Shown here: positions 55,911 through 64,000 of the stretch, piece after piece
How positions within the stretch are numbered: the first letter of the stretch is position 1
Layout: each line of letters opens with the position of its first letter
Source: Saccharicrinis sp963677655
GTDB lineage: Bacteria; Bacteroidota; Bacteroidia; Bacteroidales; Marinilabiliaceae
Assembly: GCA_963677655.1 (NCBI GenBank)
Contig: OY782088.1
Length of the DNA stretch: 64,000 nt
Reading direction: 5' to 3' (one strand)
Notes under the pieces: generated by a model
Seen by the model: the letters and a program-made list of their open reading frames with translations, nothing else
Told to the model about the DNA's origin: nothing
Database searches by the model: none
Position numbers and translations under genes: made by a program

Positions 55911-56978
55911 TTAGAATATTTTTCTTGTTCTATTTCTCACCTTACTTCTTGAAGGGCCTGCACTCCAATAGCCTGGTTGTGAGCAAGGCATTGCACTTCT
56001 GTTAATTTTAGGCTTATGGTACGAAGGTATTGTATACATAATTGATAATTCATGTGCCCCACCCGTATTTCCTGCTAAATCAGATAGTGTTAAATCATAA
56101 GAATAACCTATGCGGGTACGACCTATATGAATACCAAAAATGGCAATAATTGCATCATTATTTGAAAGTTGAGACTTATTCTTTGTAGGTAAGCCCCTAT
56201 ACCACAATCCCAATTCTATCGGATTATACTGCCAGTATGCCCCAAAATCAAGTTGATTAAAATAATCTTGATTCCTGTAATTAAATGCAAATGTGACGCT
56301 TTGATCAGGATTGTGTCTTCGTCCTTCTTTATAAACCCACTTATAACCACCATAAACAGTAATTTTCATACCACTTATTGGTTCTATATCTGTAAAGCTA
56401 TTATTATTTTTTACAAGATGATCAACTGTAACACCTCCCCAGTAAAAGTTACTGTATATCATCACAGAGGCAGCTGCATCAAATTTGTTTATTTTATCCT
56501 GAGCAACAACAATACCTTCTCCTGAAACCAAATTTCCATTTGTATCATAATTAGTTCCCAAGGTCCCTTTTGACGGGTCAATAAACGATTGTGCATACTT
56601 AAATTGTATTCCCGGACGTATCATCACATCTCTTGAAACATATACCTCATATGCATAAGATAACCCAACATTTTGATTAATTAATGCTCCTTTTTGTTGA
56701 TCATCCCTAAAATATAAGAATCCTAATCCACTATTATAATCAGAAAAGTAGTGATCAAAGGAAAAAGACATTGTTCTATAAGTATTAGGAATACTTGGCC
56801 ATTGATCTCTATAATTTAAAGCTAATCTGCTACCTTCAGTTAAACCTGTAAAGGAAGGACTTAAATATAAAGGCGATGCGTAATTTTGAGAAAACGAAAT
56901 ATCCTGAGCTCTTCCTAATACTGAACTAAGTAAAAGCACAAAAACATATAGTAAGTATTTATAATTAAATTTTCTCAT
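55911..56978 (-). CDS. PorP/SprF-family T9SS outer-membrane protein
   Basis: A 355-residue beta-barrel-type protein with a signal peptide ending near residue 25 (VLGRAQ). It opens with DISFSQNYASPLYLSPSFTG, then RLALNYRDQWPSI, and has GLGFLYFRDDQQKGAL and IGYSYDLTLSDLAGNTGGAHELSI, all hallmarks of the PorP/SprF family. A Cys- and Arg-rich tail (PCSQPGYW) follows. In gliding Flavobacteria sprF sits after sprB and is needed to export SprB. Here it follows the giant adhesin gene by 76 bases on the same strand, supporting the same partnership. Confidence 0.93.
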   Translation of the reverse strand: MRKFNYKYLLYVFVLLLSSVLGRAQDISFSQNYASPLYLSPSFTGLTEGSRLALNYRDQWPSIPNTYRTMSFSFDHYFSDYNSGLGFLYFRDDQQKGALINQNVGLSYAYEVYVSRDVMIRPGIQFKYAQSFIDPSKGTLGTNYDTNGNLVSGEGIVVAQDKINKFDAAASVMIYSNFYWGGVTVDHLVKNNNSFTDIEPISGMKITVYGGYKWVYKEGRRHNPDQSVTFAFNYRNQDYFNQLDFGAYWQYNPIELGLWYRGLPTKNKSQLSNNDAIIAIFGIHIGRTRIGYSYDLTLSDLAGNTGGAHELSIMYTIPSYHKPKINRSAMPCSQPGYWSAGPSRSKVRNRTRKIF

Positions 56979-57054
56979 TATTCGGACAATCTTTACAAAA
57001 CCCCATGCAAAGTAATAAAAACTTTACACGGTGTTTAATATCTATGTGATTAAT

Positions 57055-60000
57055 TTATCTTACTAATAAAACACTACCAGCTTCTGTAAATACTTTTCCA
57101 CTGACAAAAGTACCTGTAGCCTTCCAAACATAAACTCCCTGAGGAGAAAGTTCACTATTATAAAATCCATTCCATCCTTCATCAATATCTGTACTTTCAT
57201 ATATAAGCTGTCCCCATCTGTTAAATATTTGAAGCGTATACTGATCTACATCTCTATAAATAGGTCTGAATATAGTATTTGTCTCACCTCCACCAAGAGT
57301 ATTCACAGTACCACCATCTGGTCGAGGCATGAAAGCAGTAGGAAACTTAATAAAACCTTGTAAAATCGCAGTAACTGCATCTGATTTTACTATTTCATCA
57401 ATACATCCGTATTGACTCTCGACTGTAAGTGTAATATCAAATACTCCTTCTGTTGAATAATCGTACGAAGGATTGACATCTGTTGAAGTACCTCCATCTC
57501 CAAAATCCCATAGATACTTCTCGGCATCTTTAGATAAACTATAACATCTCAGATGATCACCAGGAACATAAATAATATCTGGTCCATAGCTAAAGTCAGC
57601 TACCGGATGATCATAAACAGTAATATCCTTAGAATAGATTCCATTAACTCCATCAGGACCCGGAGCCGTTAATGTAACATTATAAACTCCAGGATCTTCA
57701 AATGTATGTATAGGGTTTCTGTCTGTAGAACTATAACCATCTCCAAATTCCCATAAGAAGGTAGATCCACCATCTGAATAATTAGTAAATTCTATAGTTA
57801 AAGGATAACATCCTTGAGTTGTATCAACTACGAAAGCTGCATCAGGAACAACTCTGTATTCAACACTTACATCATCATAAGTAATACAACCACTTACATT
57901 CATCAACCATCTAAAAGTATTTACTCCTTCTGATAGATTTCTTACTATAGTATTAAAATACGTATTATCATCAAAATCTCCAGTACCTGCTACAATAGAC
58001 CACGTTGCACCTAAATCACCAGGATTTGATGCTTTAAGTTCAAATTCCGGATCATAAACGATTGCATCTTCGCCGGCATATGGATCAGCTTTATTACTTA
58101 CTATTTCAACAACATCTTCAGTAGAACATGAACCATAAGCAACAGTCCATAAAAATCTGTTTTCACCTAATCCTAATTCTCTAACAATAGATGTTGGACT
58201 ATTGGGATCATCAAACTCTCCACTTCCTGATAATACTGTCCAGGTTCCAATTCCTGAATTTGGATCATCTGCATTTAAAGTCAAATAATCCTCACATGAA
58301 TTTCTGTCAGTACCTGCTTCGGCCTGATCTGGTAACTGATTAAATATTGTAATTTGATCAGAATTGATACAACCACCCTTCTGAATATTCCACATTAAAA
58401 TATTCTCTCCAAACGTTAATCCCTCTACTCTTGTTTTAGCGTCAGAGTCATCTACAAAACTTGCATTACCGCTAATTAAAGTCCAATAACCTTCACCCTG
58501 CGTTGGTACATTTGCATCAAGATCTGCATAATCTTTACAATCTTCAATATCTGGACCAGCACTTGCTGTTGTTGGGGTATTATTTAAAACTTCAATATCA
58601 CTGAATTTAGTACATTGCCCTTGTGTAATGGTCCATCTTAAAATATTTAATCCTTCATTCAGATTACTTATTGTTGCATCAGATAAAGTTGGATCATCAA
58701 AATTACCTCCACCCTCAATAATCGACCAATTACCGGTACCGAAATCAGGAACTGCTGCTTTTAACACAATTGTTGGAGAACAATACTCAGCATCTGCACC
58801 TGCATAAGGTTCTGAAGGTTCATTATTTGTTATTGTAACATCATCAGTTGATGTACATAAACCATTATCACTAGTAACAGTCCATCTAAGAACATTCTCA
58901 CCTTTAGATAAGTCTGAAATATTTGCTTTAGGATTATTAACCTGATCTGAAGCAAGTGTACCTCCGCCAATTAATACTTCCCATGATCCTGTACCGATAC
59001 TTACTGCAGTTGCATCAAGCACTGTAGAACTTTCACATATTTCCTGAGTATTACCAGCATAGGCAGTACTTGGAGTATGATTAATTACAGTCACATCTGC
59101 TGAATTTGAACATCCCTCGTTATTGATGGTCCATCTTAATATATTATCTCCCTTTGCAAGGTCTAAAACTTCTGTTGTTGCATCATGTGTATCTACAAAT
59201 CTAGCCTGACTTGCTCCTCCTACAACAGTCCACGTTCCTACTCCAGGAGATGCATTATTAGCCTCAAGGAACGTATGATCTGCACATATTTCCTGTGTTC
59301 CTCCAACTTCTGCATCTATCCTATTAAAAGCAATTTCAACGTCATCATATAAGGTACATCCTTCATTTACAACTGTCCATCTAAATACGTTAGATCCGAA
59401 TTTTAGATTATCAACTCTTGTTGAATTATCAGTATCATCTACAAAGTCACCCCCACCAGATTTTATTGTCCAATGTCCAGTACCTATTTCCGGTTCTGCT
59501 GCTCCAAGTACAAAATAATCCTCACAAGTAGCTTTATTATCCCCAGCAATAGCAGAAGATGGCTCATTATTAGTTACAGTAACCTCACTCACAGAACGAC
59601 AACCTTGATAGTCAATTGTCCAGGTTAAAATATTATCACCCTTATCAAGATTTCTAACAGTAGTATAAGGACTTTCATTATCCTCAAAATTAGCCGATCC
59701 GGAACCACCTACAATACCCCACGTTCCTACGCCTGGTAATGGGTTATTACCTTCCAATTCTGCCGTATCGGTACAATTAACCTGATCATATCCACCAAAT
59801 GCCTCAATCAGGTTATTTGATATTTCTACATCCGATTCTGAAGTACATCCTTCATTGTCAATAGTCCATCTAAACCTATTCTTTCCAACAGCTAAATTGG
59901 TTACCAAAGTATTTGTTTTTGATGAATCTTCAATCTCTCCAGAACCAGAAATCAATGTCCATGTTCCTTCTCCATATACAGGAACACTACCAGACAATGT

Positions 60001-63000
60001 AACTGAATCTGTACAAACAGGCCTGTCATGACCTGCAAAAGATGTTGATGGTTCATTGTTAATTATAGTTACAGTATCACGTTTAACACAATCAGAAGCA
60101 GCTCCATCTACCTTAACCTCCCAAACTAATTTATTAGTTCCTGGTGCTAATTCATATACATAACCACTTATCTCGTCTGTTTCATTTCCATTATTATCTC
60201 TACCCTTACCTGAACCTTCAATTACTCTCCAACTCCCTTCTCCGTACTTAGGTAATTCCGGATTAAGTTTTGCGGAATCCTGACATACAACCTGATCTTC
60301 GCCAGCGTATGCTTCAGATGATTCAAAATTAAATACACTAACTGTATCATAAGAGAAACAGATATCATTTTTAATTTGATACTTTAAAATATTTTCTCCT
60401 TTTGCTAAATCAATAATATCAGTTTTTGGATCTGTATCGTCAATAAAAGTACCTCCTCCTGAAAGTATTGACCAGGTAGCTGAACCAATTGCAGGCTCTC
60501 TTGCATTTAATGTAGCTTGTTCTCCACATTCATATATATCCATTCCTGCATCTGCAACTGATGGTGTATTATTAATAATTACAACCGTATCTGTAGTGAA
60601 ATTCTCACTTCCTCCAGCAAAACGTAAAGTCCATCGAAACACATTCCTACCAGATCTAATATTTGTAATCTTTGTGTTCGCACTATTTGTAGATTCAAAA
60701 TCAGCACTTCCTTCCTCTATTGTCCACTCTCCATAAGTACCTTGTGGTTCATTTGCATCTAATGTAGTATAATCCACACATAAACTTTTCTGATCCAAAC
60801 CTGCATCTGCATCGGCTAATTCACCACTTTGTAATACAACATCTATATATTCAACACAATTGACGTTGGTTACTGTCCATCTAAAATAATTATAATTCGG
60901 AAACAGATCAGTAACTTCTGTTGTTGCCCTATTGGGATTAGAAATTGTTCCTGAACCTTCCAATAATGTCCAAACCCCAATACCTACAGTTGGAGGTGTT
61001 GCTTGTAATTCTCCTGTACTTCCATCTGTTTGAGTAAAAGTTGATGCTTCAACTTCATAAGGTTGATTATTTGAAATCACCACTGTGTCTGTAGTAGAAC
61101 AACCATCTTTCTCTACAGTCCACACTAATCTATTTTCTCCATAATTTAAGGATGTTGCATAAGCATCAGACTGCCCGTTTGATGGATTAAATACAACACC
61201 AGATTCTCCACTAACACCACTCCAATAACCAACAGATCCATCAGGAACAGGTGTTGCGTTCAACTTGGCAATCCTACCACACACTGCAGTATCTGCACCT
61301 GCATAAGCCTCTATATGTTGATTTGTTAAAGTAAAATCAATAGAAGAAGAACAAGTATTGTTATATACTGTCCATCTATAAGTATTATCGCCAATTCCAA
61401 TATCTGAAACCTTGCTATTAAATAACGTTGGATCATCAAATTTACCACTTCCTGAAACAACAGTCCATAATCCTGTTCCATAAACAGGTTGAACAGCATG
61501 TAAATCATATTCGTAATCGCAAACTTTTGCAGAAGTCACATCTCCTTGCATTTCAGCTTCGCTTGGTTGATCATTAGTGATTACTACTTCATCATATGCA
61601 TCACATCCATTTCTGCTAACTGTCCACCTAAATATATTTAATCCATCATCAGCTTGTGATAAATCATATACCAAAGTACTTGCTGATTCTGCACTTTCGA
61701 AGCTACCGGACCCTGTTGTTACAGTCCAGATTCCACTTGCTCCTGAGCTTAACTCTGTTCCGCTAAGAACTATTGAACCATTACAAGTAATCCTATCAGC
61801 TCCAGCATCAATATTAAAGTAGTTATTTCTTATTTCAACAAGAGTACGTGTAGAACATGATCCTTTTAGAATATTCCAACTTAACACATTATCACCTTCT
61901 GCAATATTGGTAACATTTATAGTTGGACTATTCATGTCATCAATATTTACAGAACCGGATTCTACCATCCAGAATCCTATTTCATCTGACTCTGGTGTAT
62001 TTCCAATTAATGTAGTTGAATTATCACCACATGGAAGATCCATTTCTACAATCTCAACATTTGCTGCATTATATATAATTGCCTCAGAAGGTTTGTTATT
62101 CACTACTTCAAATGAAGCTGAACTAAAACAAGCTCCTTTTTGAATTGTCCATGTCAAAGTACTTGTACCTCTGGCTAAATCTGAAATAGTTGTATTAGGA
62201 TCTGTCGCATCTGCAAAATTACCTGTATTAGGAACGACTGACCATGTAGCTACATCTGCATTATTAACACTTTCAATAGCAGTAGCAAATAATTGGACTT
62301 GTCCATCACACACAGAATACTCATCAGCACCGGCACTAACAGTTACCTGATCATTAAAGATGCTAACTTGATCTGACGAATAACATCCAGTTGTGGCATT
62401 AGTTACTGTCCAAACAAATATATTCTCACCCTGAGATAAATTATAAACATTACAACTTGATGACGTTTGATCTGTAGCTGGATTTACAAATTGTCCTGAC
62501 CCCTGAATGATAGTCCATCTTCCTGTTTCATCAGAATTTAAAGTACCTCCATTTAATGTATAAGTTGATCCACAAATACGCTCATCTGATCCTGCATTAG
62601 CATTTGGCAATGGCGTAATATTGATTGTTAATGCTGGAGACCAAGGTTCATCTGCACTACAAGCATTAATAGGACGAACTCTTACTGTGCCCGTTGTAGA
62701 AATAACATTCGGATCTGTATCAACAACAATTGTTGAACCATCATCATCCCCCACAACAACAAAACCGGTAGGTAATTCCCACTCATACATAGTTGCATTA
62801 TTGGCCGTTGGAATAGAATAAACTAAACCTGTTTCTCCCTCACAAATATCAGTATCGCCAGAAGGGGCAACTGTAATTTGATCTGGTAATGCCGACGCAT
62901 TTACCCATCTTTCTACAACACGACTAGAGCCACAATTATTTTTAGCATATACTCTTATATAACCACCTGTAAATGATCTATCAAAATCAACCAAAATACT

Positions 63001-64000
63001 AGTTGATCCGCCTGATATGATATTTATTCCTGCATCAACGGTCCAAATATAATTTTCGGCATATTCAACAGGGTCAATATAGTAATCAACATTTGTTGCT
63101 CCCTGACAGACAGATCCTTCATCTGTGGCACTATATATACCTTCAACATCTGCGGGTAAATTATTTACATTAACTGTAGCTACAATTGATGCACCTGTAT
63201 CCATTAAACAGTTATTACCATCAAATACACTTAAGATTTCATAGGTAGTCGTAACCTCAGGACTAACTGTCCAATTATAACTTGATGGAGCATCCTCATT
63301 GATAACTAATGTTCCTTCAATTTCATTAGCCTTATAAGTAACAACAAATGGACCAACACCATAAACTAAACCAATTTGCAAAGTAGCACTTGATCCCTGG
63401 CAAATATCTGTTCCTCCAGTTAAAGTGACCTGAGGTTTATTATTAATGGCTACATCTACTGCTCCATCGCCAATATTTATACATCCATTTGCGTCAGTTA
63501 CGGATAACACTGTATAACGAGCATCTGAAACAGGAGTATCTTCAAATGAATAAGAATAACCTGTTATGGTCTCTGTTTCAGAAGTTCCATTTAATTCATC
63601 TCTCCAGGTTAGCTCAAAAGGAGCTTTTCCTGTCAAATTCCCGGTTAAAACAACAGTTCCATCTTCACATACTTCATAAGGACCTGTTATTGTAGCCGAA
63701 GGAAGTGAATTTACTACAACCGTAACAGGATCTCCTACAGGTTCACCTTGTAAACAGATTGCACCACTTGTTGTATTTACTTGCGTAACTCTATAAGTGC
63801 TGGTTGAAGTTGGATTAACAGAAATAACATAAGGTGTTTGATCAACATCATAAGGTGTTATACTAAATCCATCAGACACTGATATCCTTAAATCACCATC
63901 AGCAAAATCCCAATTAGTTGTATATATTTCTAAATCATAGCTATCTCCACTACAAATTGTATTATTTGTTGGTACAGCTCTAATACCCACTTCTGCCTCT
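57055..64000 (-). CDS. giant repeat adhesin with gliding-type C-terminus (5' partial)
   Basis: The reading frame is open to the window edge, so the true start lies beyond 64000; more than 2300 residues are seen. From the N-terminal side: several Ig-like domains (SATITGPYEVCEDGTVVL, DICEGETGLVYSI), then about 19 tandem repeats of roughly 83 residues, two PKD domains (LWEFGDGYSSTDRNPIHTF and YLWDFGDGGTST), and a gliding-motility-associated/T9SS type B tail (IFNRWGQLIYES, WNGFYNSELSPQGVYVWKA). This is the plan of SprB-like surface adhesins. The downstream PorP/SprF gene fits an SprB-SprF pair. Whether the cell glides is unknown. Confidence 0.92.
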   Translation of the reverse strand, partial: EAEVGIRAVPTNNTICSGDSYDLEIYTTNWDFADGDLRISVSDGFSITPYDVDQTPYVISVNPTSTSTYRVTQVNTTSGAICLQGEPVGDPVTVVVNSLPSATITGPYEVCEDGTVVLTGNLTGKAPFELTWRDELNGTSETETITGYSYSFEDTPVSDARYTVLSVTDANGCINIGDGAVDVAINNKPQVTLTGGTDICQGSSATLQIGLVYGVGPFVVTYKANEIEGTLVINEDAPSSYNWTVSPEVTTTYEILSVFDGNNCLMDTGASIVATVNVNNLPADVEGIYSATDEGSVCQGATNVDYYIDPVEYAENYIWTVDAGINIISGGSTSILVDFDRSFTGGYIRVYAKNNCGSSRVVERWVNASALPDQITVAPSGDTDICEGETGLVYSIPTANNATMYEWELPTGFVVVGDDDGSTIVVDTDPNVISTTGTVRVRPINACSADEPWSPALTINITPLPNANAGSDERICGSTYTLNGGTLNSDETGRWTIIQGSGQFVNPATDQTSSSCNVYNLSQGENIFVWTVTNATTGCYSSDQVSIFNDQVTVSAGADEYSVCDGQVQLFATAIESVNNADVATWSVVPNTGNFADATDPNTTISDLARGTSTLTWTIQKGACFSSASFEVVNNKPSEAIIYNAANVEIVEMDLPCGDNSTTLIGNTPESDEIGFWMVESGSVNIDDMNSPTINVTNIAEGDNVLSWNILKGSCSTRTLVEIRNNYFNIDAGADRITCNGSIVLSGTELSSGASGIWTVTTGSGSFESAESASTLVYDLSQADDGLNIFRWTVSRNGCDAYDEVVITNDQPSEAEMQGDVTSAKVCDYEYDLHAVQPVYGTGLWTVVSGSGKFDDPTLFNSKVSDIGIGDNTYRWTVYNNTCSSSIDFTLTNQHIEAYAGADTAVCGRIAKLNATPVPDGSVGYWSGVSGESGVVFNPSNGQSDAYATSLNYGENRLVWTVEKDGCSTTDTVVISNNQPYEVEASTFTQTDGSTGELQATPPTVGIGVWTLLEGSGTISNPNRATTEVTDLFPNYNYFRWTVTNVNCVEYIDVVLQSGELADADAGLDQKSLCVDYTTLDANEPQGTYGEWTIEEGSADFESTNSANTKITNIRSGRNVFRWTLRFAGGSENFTTDTVVIINNTPSVADAGMDIYECGEQATLNAREPAIGSATWSILSGGGTFIDDTDPKTDIIDLAKGENILKYQIKNDICFSYDTVSVFNFESSEAYAGEDQVVCQDSAKLNPELPKYGEGSWRVIEGSGKGRDNNGNETDEISGYVYELAPGTNKLVWEVKVDGAASDCVKRDTVTIINNEPSTSFAGHDRPVCTDSVTLSGSVPVYGEGTWTLISGSGEIEDSSKTNTLVTNLAVGKNRFRWTIDNEGCTSESDVEISNNLIEAFGGYDQVNCTDTAELEGNNPLPGVGTWGIVGGSGSANFEDNESPYTTVRNLDKGDNILTWTIDYQGCRSVSEVTVTNNEPSSAIAGDNKATCEDYFVLGAAEPEIGTGHWTIKSGGGDFVDDTDNSTRVDNLKFGSNVFRWTVVNEGCTLYDDVEIAFNRIDAEVGGTQEICADHTFLEANNASPGVGTWTVVGGASQARFVDTHDATTEVLDLAKGDNILRWTINNEGCSNSADVTVINHTPSTAYAGNTQEICESSTVLDATAVSIGTGSWEVLIGGGTLASDQVNNPKANISDLSKGENVLRWTVTSDNGLCTSTDDVTITNNEPSEPYAGADAEYCSPTIVLKAAVPDFGTGNWSIIEGGGNFDDPTLSDATISNLNEGLNILRWTITQGQCTKFSDIEVLNNTPTTASAGPDIEDCKDYADLDANVPTQGEGYWTLISGNASFVDDSDAKTRVEGLTFGENILMWNIQKGGCINSDQITIFNQLPDQAEAGTDRNSCEDYLTLNADDPNSGIGTWTVLSGSGEFDDPNSPTSIVRELGLGENRFLWTVAYGSCSTEDVVEIVSNKADPYAGEDAIVYDPEFELKASNPGDLGATWSIVAGTGDFDDNTYFNTIVRNLSEGVNTFRWLMNVSGCITYDDVSVEYRVVPDAAFVVDTTQGCYPLTIEFTNYSDGGSTFLWEFGDGYSSTDRNPIHTFEDPGVYNVTLTAPGPDGVNGIYSKDITVYDHPVADFSYGPDIIYVPGDHLRCYSLSKDAEKYLWDFGDGGTSTDVNPSYDYSTEGVFDITLTVESQYGCIDEIVKSDAVTAILQGFIKFPTAFMPRPDGGTVNTLGGGETNTIFRPIYRDVDQYTLQIFNRWGQLIYESTDIDEGWNGFYNSELSPQGVYVWKATGTFVSGKVFTEAGSVLLVR
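57058..57330 (-). other. T9SS type B / gliding-motility C-terminal domain
   Basis: The last about 90 residues contain FPTAFMPRP, DQYTLQIFNRWGQLIYES, then WNGFYNSELSPQGVYVWKA. This is the conserved sorting tail used by large T9SS cargo that depends on a PorP/SprF partner. Confidence 0.88.
57360..57850 (-). other. two PKD domains of the giant adhesin
   Basis: Both carry the PKD core W-x-F-G-D-G (FLWEFGDGYSS and YLWDFGDGGTS) and a G-V-Y/F-x-V/I-T-L-T strand. They sit between the repeats and the sorting tail. Confidence 0.85.
57850..62612 (-). repeat. 19 tandem ~83-residue adhesin repeats
   Basis: Each unit has a first part like AGxDxxxC...L.A..P..G.G.W.V..G.G.F.D, then L..GEN.LRWT, then GC......V.I.N. 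Two cysteines per unit recur at fixed points and could form a disulfide. I counted 19 units across 4.76 kb. Units are diverged in sequence, with no near-identical copies. Confidence 0.8.

Overview
The window looks like one contiguous chromosome segment from an AT-rich member of the Bacteroidota, probably a marine or anaerobic lineage near the Marinilabiliales. The evidence is a giant adhesin with a gliding-motility-type C-terminus followed by a PorP/SprF gene, type IX secretion (T9SS) sorting tails, a T9SS plug-domain protein, a complete nqrABCDEF sodium pump, a biotin-dependent acyl-CoA carboxylase, and several promoters of the Bacteroidota TAnnTTTG type. The genus assignment is an inference. 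I see no rRNA, tRNA, CRISPR array or prophage.

Layout. 1-2.85 kb: the tail of a PD40/carboxypeptidase-regulatory-type protein, a TPR-PD40-SPOR-like envelope protein and a GNAT acetyltransferase. 2.8-7.3 kb: an orphan HsdR-N-type nuclease domain, AMP nucleosidase, then holA, a rhomboid protease, a GmhB-like phosphatase and a class IV aminotransferase. 7.5-10.1 kb: an intact-looking IS21-family element (istA/istB) with repeated end sites. 10.4-18.6 kb: an accessory-looking block with a membrane-anchored TPR-CHAT protease, two secreted proteins of unknown function, and an overlapping sigma-like/anti-sigma-like gene pair. 19.1-24.8 kb: ApbE flavin transferase, a minimal T9SS-tail protein, a Cys-rich lipoprotein, a thioredoxin-fold lipoprotein and an AsmA-family protein. 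24.9-30.8 kb: the nqr operon.

30.9-39.7 kb: T9SS plug protein, a TonB-C-like/TPR protein, a membrane-anchored AraC-type regulator with TPRs, a DUF6261-like protein, PruA and a CapA-type protein. 39.8-43.6 kb: carboxyltransferase, biotin carboxylase and biotin carrier. 43.8-47.5 kb: YqgE/AlgH, an NhaC antiporter with an extra ectodomain, and a T9SS-tailed protein. 47.7-53.5 kb: a TPR protein, a zinc-ribbon/Nif3 pair, a MerR regulator, a second CapA protein, FtsB/DivIC and a small membrane protein. 53.7-64 kb: a family 2 glycosyltransferase, an OmpH/Skp-type lipoprotein, PorP/SprF and a giant repeat adhesin that runs off the window end.

How the parts fit. Most genes are core metabolism or envelope biogenesis. 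The nqr operon makes a sodium gradient that the NhaC antiporter could exchange, and ApbE is the enzyme class that attaches FMN to NqrB and NqrC. The strongest candidate for an undescribed system is the 10.4-18.6 kb block. A CHAT protease, two exported proteins and a sigma/anti-sigma pair could form a proteolysis-controlled transcription circuit, resembling the Craspase TPR-CHAT/Csx30/RpoE logic but without CRISPR components. That link rests on gene content and predicted topology only.
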